A stretch of DNA of 24,793 nt, taken from the NCBI GenBank assembly GCA_032718475.1, contig JAUCBJ010006057.1, positions 1 to 24,793 on the forward strand, in the 5' to 3' direction. The position numbers and the translations under genes are program-made. The DNA comes from Nemertoderma westbladi (lineage: Eukaryota > Xenacoelomorpha > Nemertodermatida > Nemertodermatidae). The notes beneath the pieces are model-generated. The model saw nothing but the letters and a program-made list of their open reading frames with translations. It was not told the origin of the DNA and made no database searches. Shown here piece by piece: positions 8,585 to 18,950 of the stretch; within the stretch, counting starts at the first letter, position 1, and each line of letters opens with the position of its first letter.

Positions 8585-8740
8585 TTACTACTATGACTCC
8601 GTCCGAGCTCGGAAAGTGGAAATAAGATCCTTCCACACTTCCCGCTTCTCCATAATTGTCGCAATTTCGTTTCTCCCAAGTCCAGTGGGCCCTATCCCTT
8701 ATGTCAAGTTGGTCATCTATGTTTTGTTATAGCCGGTCGT
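8585..8740 (-). pseudogene. LINE ORF2 C-terminal remnant (probable)
   Basis: On the minus strand the translation TGLGRNEIATIMEKREVWK, then DLISTFRARTES and a stop, is preceded in another frame by NIDDQLDIRDRA. Many LINE ORF2 proteins end in a segment of the form W-x-D-D/N ... W-T-G-L ... D/N-R-x-x-W-(K/R). The match includes a spaced TGL, the E-K-R-E-V-W-K cluster and a stop just after. A frameshift separates the two halves. No upstream reverse transcriptase was recognised, so this is a short decayed scrap. Confidence 0.35.
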
Positions 8741-9354
8741 CCATGGCTACGCTTTCCTTGTGTTGATTGCCAGAAAAGTGGATCTGGTATGACCTCATGT
8801 TTCATTTGTTGTTATTTTGTTGTTACATGCTCCTATTTAACTGTGGAAGATCACCCATGGTGGTGAACAAGCATACCTACCTTGGCTTAACGAGCCTAAA
8901 AGATTATCCCATTCAATATGCTCGACTATTTGTTGTGGGACTCTCTTATGATGATGGACTGAGCCCCAAAATCTTTTTTTCATAAAAATGTCGGATATTA
9001 ATATAGTGGCTTAGTATAATAAAAAACACGGGCATCCCTTAAGGCCTGTAGACTGCTTATACAACTGCTGAACATCTGCTATCCGAATCGTAATTCAACA
9101 GCCATATTTGTGGAATATATATTACTTATTTAATGAAAAACAAATACATTTCTAAAAAGAAGCCAATTTATTTTCAACGGTATATATAGTTATTCAACAT
9201 TTTACGGGGTATTTATTATACACATTTCCATTTAAAGTGCGTTAAGGCTTTGTAGCTCAGGTAATCGTGGGGACTTTGCGCAGCATGCAGTCGAAGTCTA
9301 GATGGGCCTTTGCGCAGCACCTGGTCATTTGTGGACCAATTCATTCTCCCCTTA
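8741..9354. other. Non-coding stretch, no gene recognised
   Basis: Short open frames on both strands show no motif. AT-rich spacer fills 8990-9210. Confidence 0.4.
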
Positions 9355-9523
9355 GCGGCTGACAGAGGAACTGTATACGTCTGTTTGTTTGTAGAACTTC
9401 TAAACTTTTGATAGACCCCTGTGTACCAAGTTTGGTTCCATTCCATCAGATTGACCGAATTAGTAGCTTTCTAATTATGCCCCTACGATAAGGCTCACCT
9501 AGACTTCGCGGCTCGCCCCACAT
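9355..9523 (+). repeat. Dispersed repeat, copy A
   Basis: It shares in the same order with 11911-12109: GACAGAG, GTCTG...TGTGTAGAACTT-like, TACCAAGTTTGGT, GCTCACCT and GGCTCGCCCCACA. The two copies are diverged, so this is an old interspersed repeat. The word ACCAAGTTTGGT is common in 3' parts of old retroelements, but the family cannot be named by eye. Confidence 0.6.
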
Positions 9524-10059
9524 GACATGGTTATATATTTTATTCACAGGGTTTATTTAACCTGGGCCCCTCCCAATGATGAATACATTTAGAATACGAC
9601 CATTGTAATATATTAATAATTTATATGGAAGTTTATTATATTCATCATTATCCATTAAAATTTATGGTAATATTCTCCGACCAGTCTTAATATACATTAT
9701 AAATACAATATTACTTAGTTAATGTAATATAATAATCATTGATATACAAAGAATGCCATAACACAATTGAGCGCAAACAACAACAATTGGTTGCAACTAG
9801 TATATAGGCTACAGTAGAAGTTGTGATGAATAACAGGACCATTTAAATTAACTATGATAATCACCTGACGACGGTGTGTGTAACATCGAAACACCCCCAC
9901 ACACACTCACAGCAAGCCTACTCATTCGCTAGTGGATATTACACAAAAATGGGTCATATAAAAAAATGCAGTAGAGTTGCGTAGCTGGTCGCTAATAACA
10001 TTTAACTTCAGCATTAATAAACAAAAAAAACTACATAGAGCTTATTATAATAAAACATA
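9524..10059. other. Non-coding AT-rich spacer
   Basis: No gene. Contains a small hairpin near 9870-9890 discussed and rejected as a hammerhead. Confidence 0.4.
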
Positions 10060-10187
10060 AATCCTTGTGATTGCGCGCTAATTGCACGTAAGGATCACTT
10101 CGAGGAAATATCAACTGATGATGTTGCCAAGCTTATCAAAGATTCAAAACCTAGTCCAGTCCCCGTGATCCACTCCCTACACATATT

Positions 10188-10919
10188 GTGAAGCAATACC
10201 TTACAACTCTCTTAAGTGTCATTACAATGATAATTAATTTATCACTCACAACTGCTACATTTCCATCATTATTTAAAGAAGCTGTGCTCAATCCCATTAT
10301 CAAGAAGCTACGCCTTGACCCCGAGATACTGAAAAACTTTAGACCTGTTTCAAACCTCTTGTTCATTTCAAAGTTAGTTGAAAAAGCTGTTGCAAACCAA
10401 CTGATGCTCCATCTGAACTTACATAATCTACACGAGCCTATGCAAAGTGCCTATAGACCATTCCACGGAACCGAAACTGCATTCCTTAGGGTCAGCGATG
10501 AGATTCTGAGGGGAATTGATGATGGTTGTGCAGTACTGTTAGTAATGCTCGATCTCAGTGCTGCATTGGATACTGTCGAACACAGTATCTTATTAAATAC
10601 TCTGGAACATGAGATCGGCATTGCAGGGACAGCACTAGATTGGTTTCGATCCTACTTGTCGGGCCGCTCACAACAAGTACGCATTAACAACTCATATTCT
10701 CAACCTCAGCAATTAAGATACGGCCTCCCACAAGGATCAGTACTTGGCCTAATACTATTTACTATTTATACACGTTCACTCGCAAATGTGATAAGGAAAT
10801 ACGGACTGTCCCTACATCTCTACGCAGATGATACTCAAATATACATAACATTTAAGAAATCTAACCTGAATGATGCAGTGGATATCACTGAAAAGTGCCT
10901 TTCCGAAGATAAAAGATGA
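10188..10919 (+). pseudogene. LINE reverse transcriptase, N-terminal and palm part
   Basis: RT motifs in order: NFRPVSNL, LVEKAVANQL, QSAYRPFHGTETAFLRV, the first catalytic region LDLSAALDTVEH, then WFRSYLSGRSQQVRI, GLPQGSVLGLILF and the second catalytic box YADD at 10821-10832. The usual AFDTVDH is altered to ALDTVEH and GPLLF to GLILF, consistent with relaxed constraint. Coding in this frame continues upstream of the first Met (DPLPTHIVKQ), so the Met is not a true start. The frame ends at a TGA where the thumb region should begin. Confidence 0.85.
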
Positions 10920-11347
10920 ACTCAGATAAGACTAAAGTGGTCACGCTGCAGTCGCAATTCGGTAAACAAGTTGAATCCCCGCACGTGATAATCGGTTCCG
11001 AGACTATTGGTTGTAGCGCAACTGCGCGTAATATCGGTGTTGAAATCGATTCTCATCTGACACTCCGCAAGCACATTGGAATTACTGTCAGAGAAGCATT
11101 CTATCACCCCAGGAATCTTGGAAAAATTAAGCGCTATTTATCCAAAGATAATCTTGAGATTTTGATTCATGCGCTTGTCACTAGTAAATTGGAAAACTGC
11201 ACCTCCCTTTATTACGGTCTTCCGACTGTTTCCATTAAAAAGCTACAATATGTGCAGAACTGTGCGGCGCGTCTTTTAGTTGGTCTCAAGAAAAGTGACA
11301 GGCAACGAATGACCCCTGTACTAATGCGACTACACTACGTCGGATAG
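10916..11347 (+). pseudogene. LINE reverse transcriptase, thumb region
   Basis: Continues the RT after a frame change: MNSDKTKVVTL, NIGVEIDSHLTLRKHI, KLENCTSLYYGLP and LQYVQNCAARLLV are the standard post-RT segments of L2/CR1 LINEs. It stops at TAG 11345-11347, inside what should read RIDYKI in another frame, so a second frame change lies here. Confidence 0.8.
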
Positions 11348-11356
11348 ACTATAAAA

Positions 11357-11638
11357 TTGCGCTATGATTACCTACTGTACAAGTGTCTAAATGGAACAGC
11401 ACCAGTATATCTGCGAGATCTACTGTCACCCTACACGCCCTCCCGGTCACTGAGGTCATCTCACTACGAACTGCTGGTGATCCCTAGATTCAACATGGTG
11501 CACTACGGCAAGCGCGCTTTCTCAGTTGTTGCCCCGACTATTTGGAACAAACTGCCAATCAACGTTCGACAATCACCAACCATCGCGGTTGTTAAGTCGA
11601 GGCTAAAAACACACTACTTCCACCTGGAGTACGAGTAA
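11357..11638 (+). pseudogene. LINE ORF2 C-terminal end
   Basis: Contains YKCLNGTAPVYLRDLL, a RSSHYELL segment and AFSVVAPTIWNKLPINVRQ followed by KSRLKTHYF: the canonical C-terminal tail of L2/CR1 ORF2. It ends with a normal TAA at 11636-11638. Same frame as the preceding piece but separated from it by a stop. Confidence 0.8.
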
Positions 11639-11910
11639 ATCTGCATAATCATATTCACACGATGTTATCAATGTCCGTTTTTAATTAAACTGTTTTTATC
11701 TAATTTTTTAGCAATCCTACATTTTAACAGTGCCATGCGCCTTGCTCTTAATTTAGGAAAGGCGCTATATAAATATTTTAATTATTATTATTATTAATTA
11801 TATTAAGTGATAAGTGGGGGCATCGCCCATAAGTCAAGTAATTAGGCCTACAGAGATGAGCCTTGAGTGGAGGTACAATTAGGGGACCTACAGTAGTAAT
11901 TCGCACCCTA

Positions 11911-12109
11911 GAGGCCGACAGAGTAAATATATAAGTCTGCATGTGTGTAGAACTTGATTAACTACATGTATAATAGGCCTACCAAGTTTGGTATGCCTTG
12001 CATTTCATTAAAGAATGATCGACTTTTAGTGTTCGAACATTTCCAACGACAAAAACGACGAAAGACGGGTCCACTAAAAGCTCACCTGATTTACGTGGCT
12101 CGCCCCACA
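11911..12109 (+). repeat. Dispersed repeat, copy B
   Basis: Diverged copy of the 9355-9523 repeat, same orientation. The two copies lie on either side of the LINE, but this need not be related to its insertion. Confidence 0.6.
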
Positions 12110-12340
12110 GAACAACACATTTTATATGACATCCGGAAACATGCCAGTTTCTAATTAATTACAGGTAAACAGACCTACTGTATTACTAACATTATCATAC
12201 ATGTATTTCTTTGAGTTAATTAACATTATTAATTTAATAATAATATATTAAACAAAAATGATATTCAGTAAATGTCGCGCATGTAGCGTTTTGTGGTTTC
12301 ATTGTTGGTCCTTTTCAGTTTCCAACATTTTAAACTGAAT

Positions 12341-12346
12341 TTTATT
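12341..12346 (-). promoter_or_regulatory. Candidate polyadenylation signal of the T-box gene
   Basis: AATAAA on the minus strand, 72 nt past the TAA stop of the T-box gene. Position and orientation fit, but AATAAA is common in such AT-rich DNA. Confidence 0.4.
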
Positions 12347-12417
12347 GAGCCACCAAGATGTTTAATCCATTTAATGTGAACCGGGAGGCTGAATAAACAA
12401 TACGTAACTTTGGTGGG

Positions 12418-13047
12418 TTAATCTGACAGATTGTCACCGGGTCTTGGGTTAGCGATAACCCGCGACGGACCTGCCAGGCTATGGGGACCACAGCAGGTCG
12501 GATGCAGCAGTGGGTGATGGATGCTGGGTTGGATGTACCTATACCCGAGGCCACCGTAGTACGTAGCATTCCTAATAAACTTGTTGTTGATCCAGGATGC
12601 GGACTCAAAGCGATGTAATCTCTTCTGGGTACCAATCGGAAGCAACCCATAATTAATGAACCCTTCTGCTCTCGAATATGAAGGGCTTTGGGAAGGTAAA
12701 CCCGGAACGGGCAAGTTAATTCCCGACCTCAATTCAACATCAGTTGCTGGTAGCCTGTTGTTGAAGGGCTTTTCATTTTTAGCAGCGATTAAACTTAAAG
12801 CAGAGAACTTTATGCTTTTATGAGGCGGTTTAACATCATCGTCGTAGTGGCTGGTGTCTTTATATTTATCGGAATCGTCTCTTTTTAAGTTTTTCACTAA
12901 TTCTATGATGTGGGGGCCCTCGGTTGGACCTTCCTCATGGTACCGGCGTTTCACACCGCTATCCAATAAACGCATATCTCGATGCGCCAGACCTGTCTCC
13001 CTGAAGCCTTTAGCAAAGGGGTTGTAGTCGATCTTCAGTTGGGTTAT
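12418..13047 (-). CDS. T-box gene, last exon with C-terminal tail
   Basis: Acceptor TTTCTACTCTAG at 13049-13048. The exon begins with [19 protein letters not shown], the end of the T-box, then runs ~190 residues to a TAA at 12420-12418. The tail has a basic motif (GVKRR) just after the domain, an acidic/basic linker, and a His/Pro/Tyr-rich end. Confidence 0.92.
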   Translation of the reverse strand: MTQLKIDYNPFAKGFRETGLAHRDMRLLDSGVKRRYHEEGPTEGPHIIELVKNLKRDDSDKYKDTSHYDDDVKPPHKSIKFSALSLIAAKNEKPFNNRLPATDVELRSGINLPVPGLPSQSPSYSRAEGFINYGLLPIGTQKRLHRFESASWINNKFIRNATYYGGLGYRYIQPSIHHPLLHPTCCGPHSLAGPSRVIANPRPGDNLSD

Positions 13048-16000
13048 CTAGAGTAGAAACAGTAAGTTGGTTGTTAGTTCATACGGTAATGTTGACAATC
13101 TGCTTTAAGTGTGATAGGCAATCTATTTAAATAAGGTTTCGGTTTGCAATCTACTTCAATGTGATTGGCAATTGACTGTATTTAGTTAAGGTTAACTATC
13201 TACTTAAATAAAGTTGGCAATCTACTTAGAGATAAAGTTGGCAATACAACGGTATATGATTGGCCATATCTACTTTAGAAATCCTTTATATACTGTATAT
13301 AATTCCAGTAGAATTTCGAACGAAAAGTGAAGGAAGACCTTGTATTCTTCACATGGGCGCCATATACTCTCGATAAAGTTAGCAAACTATTTAGATGCCG
13401 GTATGGTTGGCAATCTACTGAAATAAAGTTGACAATCTACTTTGATGTGATCAGCAATATACATAGATTCGGTTTGCAATGAACTTTGATACAGTATACA
13501 GTAATGATTATGTTTAAATTGTTATCTAATAGTTGTCTAATAGTCTATAGTTGTCTAATAGTTGTCTAATAGATTTGATATGATGATTATGATTAAGTTG
13601 GTAGTGTGAACGCGAACTTCGATTTTTTAATTAGCAATTTACTTCCATGGGTTTGCTTTAAAGGGTTAGCCTAGCCGTGAACGAAAGCAGTAGGCCTATT
13701 GAACATTCCCGGCACATCGTCGGTATCTACGTATTGGACTAAGATTACAAACCAAGATTATAATAGCAAGAACACATTGTTTGTTAAGATAACCTGTTTA
13801 AACGCCGCAGAAATATTTCTCACCAAAACTAACAGGATACAATAGATAAGTTTTTGCAACTGATATGCAGAGATTAATATCGATTCCCAACATACAGGAT
13901 TTAACAGTACCATCACCGGAAAGGTGGTGGTAGTTTCCCAACAAACAGGATTTAACAATTGACCTACCGGTAATGCGCCCGGAAAGGTGATGCCCAACTC
14001 ACTGATACGATTCTATCAAATCTGTGACCGAAATTTGTTTTATTAGGCCTATACTTTTGTTACGATAAAGAGCTACAGTTGCTGAGGAGTTTATCATTAA
14101 AGTTTAATGTATTTCCGGTGCATTGACTTATACCCCACCCAGATAATGAATGACCAACCTGTTCATTTTGGTAGGCAGTTACAGCAACGAACGAGGTTTC
14201 CGGGAACATATAGGAATGAAACGAGTCCCATTTGATTGAGTAAAGGTCGTTGGCCTCAACAATATGAAACCTAGGCTGGAATTTGTGCATTGAGTTTAAA
14301 ACAATCTAAAAATGACAGGGAAATAAAACAGGATTCGTAATTGGTAACGTAAAATGCAATACTATAAATTACCTATTATTGGCGATACCTGATGTATTAC
14401 TAACGGTATAGTACCTGTTTATTCTGGTTTTTGTGCAAATCCATTGATAATTTGCTAAACGGGATGAAAAGGATATTACTTGCCCGATCACAGAACCTGT
14501 CCACTTCTAATACACCATGATTTAGGTTTAATAGAAACTAGGTTTAGTCAGGTAGATTTATCATTTTATAGTTATAAGGTTCAAATTGAGTGGTTCGCTA
14601 TGTCTAACTATAAACTACCTATTACTAACTTACATGGCCCTGTCTATCCATGTTGTTGTTTGTCAGCTTCAATCGATTAAAAGCCACAACTTGATTCATC
14701 CAAGCCTCCCCGCTGCTGGGTGATTCGGGGTGAATGTATAATCTAAAAGAGTAAAAAAAGTCAAGTTGCCTCCGGACACTTGGCCAGGGAATGCGAAGAA
14801 ATGTGTTGAATGCGGTCCCCCTAGTACAATACTCCCTGGAGGAAATTGATTCTCATTTACTGGCCATTTAAGAATGTAATGCAAAGAGAATGAGCCCAGG
14901 CCATCCTTTTAAAGAATTCTTGCAGACATGAAAACTTCCCATAACTTTGAGCTCGTGCGGGGCTCGAACCCACGATCTTTGAAAAGAGTTGGGCTTAATT
15001 TAAATTAAGATGAAAGTTCATCGTCATGTAGTTTAGAGGGTGGGGTGGAGACAGTGATTGTGAGTTTACTTACCTGCCGATGGGCCGTGGTTCGGCCTTT
15101 CCTGACACCACCCAGTGGGAGTTATGGAATTTATATCGGCAGTCATCCATCGGCGCTAAATCCATCAACATTATGTAATTCTTGTGGGGCTCCAACCCAG
15201 TTATACTGACACGTATTGTTGGGAACATTCTTCTGCAATTACAAACTATGTTTTATTTCACTTCTGCGTATAAATCACAACTGTTATTCTCTCGAACCGT
15301 CACAGTAAAAATTATCGAAAGCAGATGTCTGGTTGTGATATTTGTGCGCAGCCTACTTTGTTTACAATTTATTGGCCATGGCCACTATTTTCGTGTGAAT
15401 TACGAGAACCAATGAATGAATATAGGCCTATATACTATACATTATATACTTGGACCACGTTTTTTAACTTTACATCTTAAACGCGGATACATCTTGTCCT
15501 TGTGGGATACTTCTCTCACCGCACACACTCGCTCACGCACCCACGCATACCAAAGATCAGACCGTGACGCGGTGCCAACCCATAGGCCTATATCATTTCC
15601 GATTAAGTTGAGGAGAGGCCCTGGGCCCAACACACTTATTACTAGCACTCTAGGAGCCCTTGTAGTATAGAGTTTGTGTCAATGTAGTCCACTATTGTCC
15701 TTTAAGTGATAGGTCGCGGTTTACACCACTCCTTGTCATCTCTTCACTGTGTTAATTTATTTACCAACGATTGAAGTTTTATCGACATACTACTTCTCAG
15801 ACAATGACATAGACGCTTGAAGCTTCAGATATGTCTCATACTTATGTTAACTCCCTGTTGTAATTTAACTTGTCAGATAGTGGCGTATTGACCGCTGGTG
15901 AAAATTGTGATCTTCAGCGCAAATTGACCGCAAGTGAAATAAAGTCTCGTTTATTGTTTTGGTTAGAAAACACCGCCACTGTAACCTACTCTTTTCCCTT

Positions 16001-16632
16001 AATCTCTTACATTCAATTAATTTTTCAAACACACTAAACACACATTTACTGTTTGCGTTTATTTTGCGTCATAGACTTGTACAACTCGATTGCGGAAGAG
16101 TAGAAAACATTTACAATGACAAAATTATAAAGTAATAAATATAGCGCACAATCTGAGGCGATCAAATAAATGGACTGCGCTGTAATCTGACCACTGGATC
16201 TCTCTTTTGCTTTTTAGTTTGTGCTTCGGTTTGTGATTGTTGCTTTTTGGTTTGTGTCTGTATTTTCAGGGGAATTGAAGAGTATGATCTGCAGAAAATT
16301 ATATCAGATTGGCTAATAAATCAAATACAATAATATTTCTGAAGTTAATTGATTATTTTGGACTGCTGTTGTATGTTTTATCGACATTTAGGCTTTCTTT
16401 ACTAACCGGCCGCTTTTTGTTATAATCATTTCGGTTCCGAGACAATAAAATTTGTCCCACAGCTCTTTGCCCTCCAGGTTTACTTGTATAACTGATTGTC
16501 GACGGGTCAGTGGTAGACTCGGTGTGTACATGTTGGTGTGGTACGGCGTCGGGTTGTTGCTATAGCGATGCCGGTTGAGTAAACCTTCCACGATCGATAG
16601 TGGAGGATGACGAGGAATGTAACAAACCTCAT
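12418..16632 (-). CDS. T-box transcription factor (Tbx6/16-like group), five exons
   Basis: Sequence-specific nuclear transcription factor of the T-box family. Exons on the minus strand: 16407-16632, 15074-15232, 14634-14742, 14159-14305, 12418-13047. All introns are GT-AG, and the phases fit at every junction (2, 2, 0, 0), giving 422 codons plus a stop. The T-box spans about residues 50-232: [113 protein letters not shown] and [25 protein letters not shown], the D-R-Q-G-H spacer and DLYSIKW suggest the Tbx6/16/VegT branch; Tbx2/3 is the alternative. The ~190-residue tail is Pro/Ser/Tyr-rich and unassigned. The first exon found opens at a splice acceptor, with in-frame stops before it and no ATG, so a short 5' exon is missing. 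One candidate, 16901-17006, fits the phase (ATG at 17006; GAT formed across the junction) but is weak. Confidence 0.93.
13085..13500. repeat. Degenerate tandem repeat in a T-box intron
   Basis: Ten or so imperfect copies of AAATAAAGTTGGCAATCTACTT-like sequence (about 22-28 bp), strongly diverged. A second short repeat with the core AGTTGTCTAAT lies at 13520-13570. Both lie in the 1.1 kb last intron. Confidence 0.7.
14159..14305 (-). CDS. T-box gene, fourth recognised exon
   Basis: Acceptor GTCATTTTTAG; donor GTTGGT at 14158-14153. It has exactly 49 codons in phase 0, from [13 protein letters not shown] to VTAYQNEQ. This carries the DNA-contacting QPR and TAYQN segments. Confidence 0.93.
14634..14742 (-). 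CDS. T-box gene, third recognised exon
   Basis: Acceptor TTTTTTTACTCTTTTAG; donor GTAAGT at 14633-14628. Encodes [14 protein letters not shown] to NNMDRQGH, 36 codons after the split Arg. Confidence 0.92.
15074..15232 (-). CDS. T-box gene, second recognised exon
   Basis: Acceptor TTGCAG; donor GTAAGT at 15073-15068. Encodes [14 protein letters not shown] through [10 protein letters not shown]. It is 159 nt, with split Arg codons at both ends. Confidence 0.92.
15948..15970 (+). repeat. 23-bp element, inverted partner at 16892-16914
   Basis: The sequence CGTTTATTGTTTTGGTTAG followed by AAAA is exactly repeated in inverse orientation at 16892-16914. The pair brackets the first recognised T-box exon, 920 bp apart. 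Similarity does not extend clearly beyond the 23 bp. Confidence 0.6.
16407..16632 (-). CDS. T-box gene, exon with N-terminus of the domain
   Basis: Acceptor AG at 16634-16633, preceded by ACTAAAATTTCCAAATTAC; donor GTTAGT at 16406-16401. It begins mid-codon and ends after the first two bases of an Arg codon in the SGRR motif. It encodes a short variable N-terminus, then the start of the T-box. Confidence 0.88.
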
Positions 16633-16891
16633 CTGTAATTTGGAAATTTTAGTATTCAGTTAATGAGTGGGTTTCTTTTGATTCAATACAATTGTGAGGT
16701 TCTCTTGTGTACTGTACATTTTGTCCAGGGAGTTGGTCTTTCAATGGGAAGGCATGAGTTCGATTACTATAAAAGGAACAGCCCAATTGTCGTTAAGCTG
16801 TTCAATAAAGGTTTGGTACAATCTTCGCCCGCGTCCAACCTTTGCCCGATTGATGGAAAGGTTACAGAGAAGGCAGCTTAAAGAGATGGCT

Positions 16892-16914
16892 TTTTCTAAC
16901 CAAAACAATAAACG
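16892..16914 (-). repeat. 23-bp element, inverted partner of 15948-15970
   Basis: Exact inverse match of 15948-15970. It overlaps the possible donor site (GTTAG) of the weak candidate 5' exon of the T-box gene, which lowers confidence in that exon. Confidence 0.6.
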
Positions 16915-17344
16915 ATGTTGTTAACACTCATTTTGGGGGCGAAGATAGCTCGTGTGATGTCATCCCTTCCTATATAGAAGAGGGATCCTTCGTGTTTAAC
17001 GTTCATCGATATATGAATATCTGCATGAAACACACTTAGAGCGATAGATCAATTCCGTAAATGTTTCCATCCCGTAAGCACCCCAGCTACTCACTACCCT
17101 ATATTATACTTAAATTCTTACCAGAAGAAAATCCAAATGGCGTGTACAAAGGAAAGATAGGCCTGTTGGTAAGTGGGCCATGGTGAGGAGGGATTACTTC
17201 CTCTTTTCTTAGTATATCCTCGATAGTTGCCATTTTTTTTAGTAAGTACTGTATATATTACCTTTTTTTCATTTAGTGACAGATGCGTTATTTGTAGAAA
17301 ATCGACAGAAGTACGGTAAAAAATCACCTTCTAGAGTAAAGTCA

Positions 17345-17460
17345 TATCTTCTGTAGCGCTTTTAAAGGCACCGAATCTTACAGCTTCATTTGGTGTTACC
17401 TGAGCTGCTAACTTATTCCACAAATGCCAAACTCATTGTCCAATAGTAAAACTTTGTGGT
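17345..17460 (-). pseudogene. Possible LINE ORF2 C-terminal scrap
   Basis: The minus-strand translation VWHLWNKLAAQVTPNEAVRF, followed by GAFKSATED, resembles the WNxLP-x-x-V ... FK-x-x-L ending of many LINE ORF2 proteins. Stops and frameshifts surround it. A TTATTATTG stretch nearby is the only other hint. Low confidence. Confidence 0.3.
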
Positions 17461-18227
17461 ATATTCCTTATGTGTTGGTTCTACCAATGAGGTAAAAGCT
17501 TTTTCTAACATTATTATTGTGCACTTTGATGCTTTTTCTTAACCGGTTTCACGACAAGGTTCAAGGTAAACTTAGTGTAGTTGTGAGTTAGGCTACCTTG
17601 TTTCTTGTTTTTGAATGCCTGTACGCAAACTTGTATTGGCGAGACATTCAAATTTCAGGTGATGCACTTATGCGATGGAATTACTTTAATTCGAAAGTTG
17701 GCCGAAAAAAATATAAACCTAAAGTGCATATAACTAAAGACGATGGACTATTGAAGAAATGAGACGAGGATTTCACGCAACACAAATCCACGCACAAATT
17801 AAATGAGGCCATAATCCTTGCCAAAAATTGCATAATATGGGGTAACTGCTGCGATTGATGCAATAAGTTATGATTTATATAAGTCCTACATATGTTTCCT
17901 TTATTCCTATTGCCATTGAAATTGATTATTTGGAAGAATTACGATATATGGGCATAAAATAGCAAGTTTCATAGAATTTTAGGGATCAATATCTGTTAGA
18001 AGGGCGTGTTCTATTCGATAACTAAGAATATGATTGGAGATTTTGCACTTTTGGAACACTTTAGTCGGCCTATTCGAACTCGATTATTATTCAGGATTCT
18101 AGGAATGCAAAAACTTTATACATGTTTTCCAGTTTGATTAATTCATATCGCGTGCATCCGTATGGGGGTGAATGAGCTGGTAACATATGGTGGTACGGTG
18201 TACGGCTATGAGCAACTGAAATAATAA
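17461..18227. other. Non-coding stretch, no gene recognised
   Basis: The region between the T-box and LIM genes, which are divergently oriented. It may hold promoter elements of both. I see no clear motif. Confidence 0.4.
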
Positions 18228-18384
18228 ATTAGCCCCAGATAATATGTGGGACTGATCTATTATCCATTGATTGTCGTAACTTTCCCATTGGACTCAGGTT
18301 CCAGATGGTGGATCCTGGGGACACAGTGACCGTTCTAGCTAATAACAATTACAAAGTGGTGCCTCCATTGCCAGATGGGTCTTA
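18228..18384 (+). CDS. Orphan open frame, possible terminal exon
   Basis: A plus-strand frame is open after a TAG at ~18228 and runs to TAA at 18382-18384. It reads RNFPIGLRFQMVDPGDTVTV, then LANNNYKVVPPLPDGS and a stop. Its codon use looks protein-like compared with the AT-rich surroundings, and AATAAA overlaps the stop. I recognise no domain. An acceptor-like CAG precedes the internal ATG at about 18305, but the tract before it is not pyrimidine-rich. It could be a last exon of an unseen gene, a mobile-element scrap, or chance. Confidence 0.2.
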
Positions 18385-18950
18385 ATAAAATAACTAGAGG
18401 AACTATACTCTATCAATCTTTAGGCATGTATCCATTGGCAGTGTTATTTAATATTGTGTAATAATCAATAATTTCGTTATATTAACACAGTTGATTACAG
18501 CACACTCTTGCCATACGATACGACTATCTAAACACTATATTTATAAGTGATTGGTCACTTATAAAGTCGTTGAAGTTTTTTTCTTCAAGGGAAACGGTTA
18601 TTAGAAAATTGAACTAATAAACTGAAAGACATTTTATTATTTAGGATATACTGATATTTATTTTCTATATTTTTTCATAAAACAGTAATATTATATTTTT
18701 TGGATGAACAAAGGTCAGCTGATCAGCTGTGCCATCCCAAACACTAAGTAGTCCACAACTATTAATTGTACACATATCTCGTGTTTCTTTTTTATATTTC
18801 TTAAATGTAAACTAGTAGCCAGTGGGCAGCCTAGGTCAGTCAGTAAATAACACATGAATCTAATGTCGACAAACTTTAGTTCTATTTTATGCATTCAATA
18901 ATATTTAGTTGAAAACTTTTCACCATCTCGGCTGTCACAGTTAATACAAG

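Larger units (their letters stand above)
10060..11800 (+). mobile_element. 5'-truncated L2/CR1-group LINE, degraded
   Basis: Reverse-transcriptase coding sequence in three plus-strand pieces (10188-10919, 10916-11347, 11357-11638), followed by a short 3' UTR and an ATT-repeat tail at ~11780-11797. The 3' end GGCGCTATATAAAT just before the tail is typical of L2-type LINEs and matches the SINE at 23.7 kb. The 5' edge near 10060 is where recognisable coding (EISTDDVAKLIKDSKPS) begins; endonuclease and ORF1 are absent. At least three frame breaks or stops are present. Its clade within the L2/CR1/Rex1 group cannot be settled by eye. Confidence 0.85.

Noticed and set aside
9864-9891. Hammerhead-like motif CTGACGA ... 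CGAAAC
   Set aside because: The intervening stem uses the G that should be part of the GAAA core, the base after CTGACGA cannot pair correctly, and no stem I or cleavage triplet is found. Probably chance or a very decayed relic.
14940-14990. tRNA-like B box (GGGTTCGAGCCC on the minus strand) in a T-box intron
   Set aside because: No matching A box at the right distance and no SINE body; a relic at best.
16663-16924. Plus-strand open frames opposite the T-box 5' region
   Set aside because: Overlapping frames with no motif; one ends within the 23-bp repeat.
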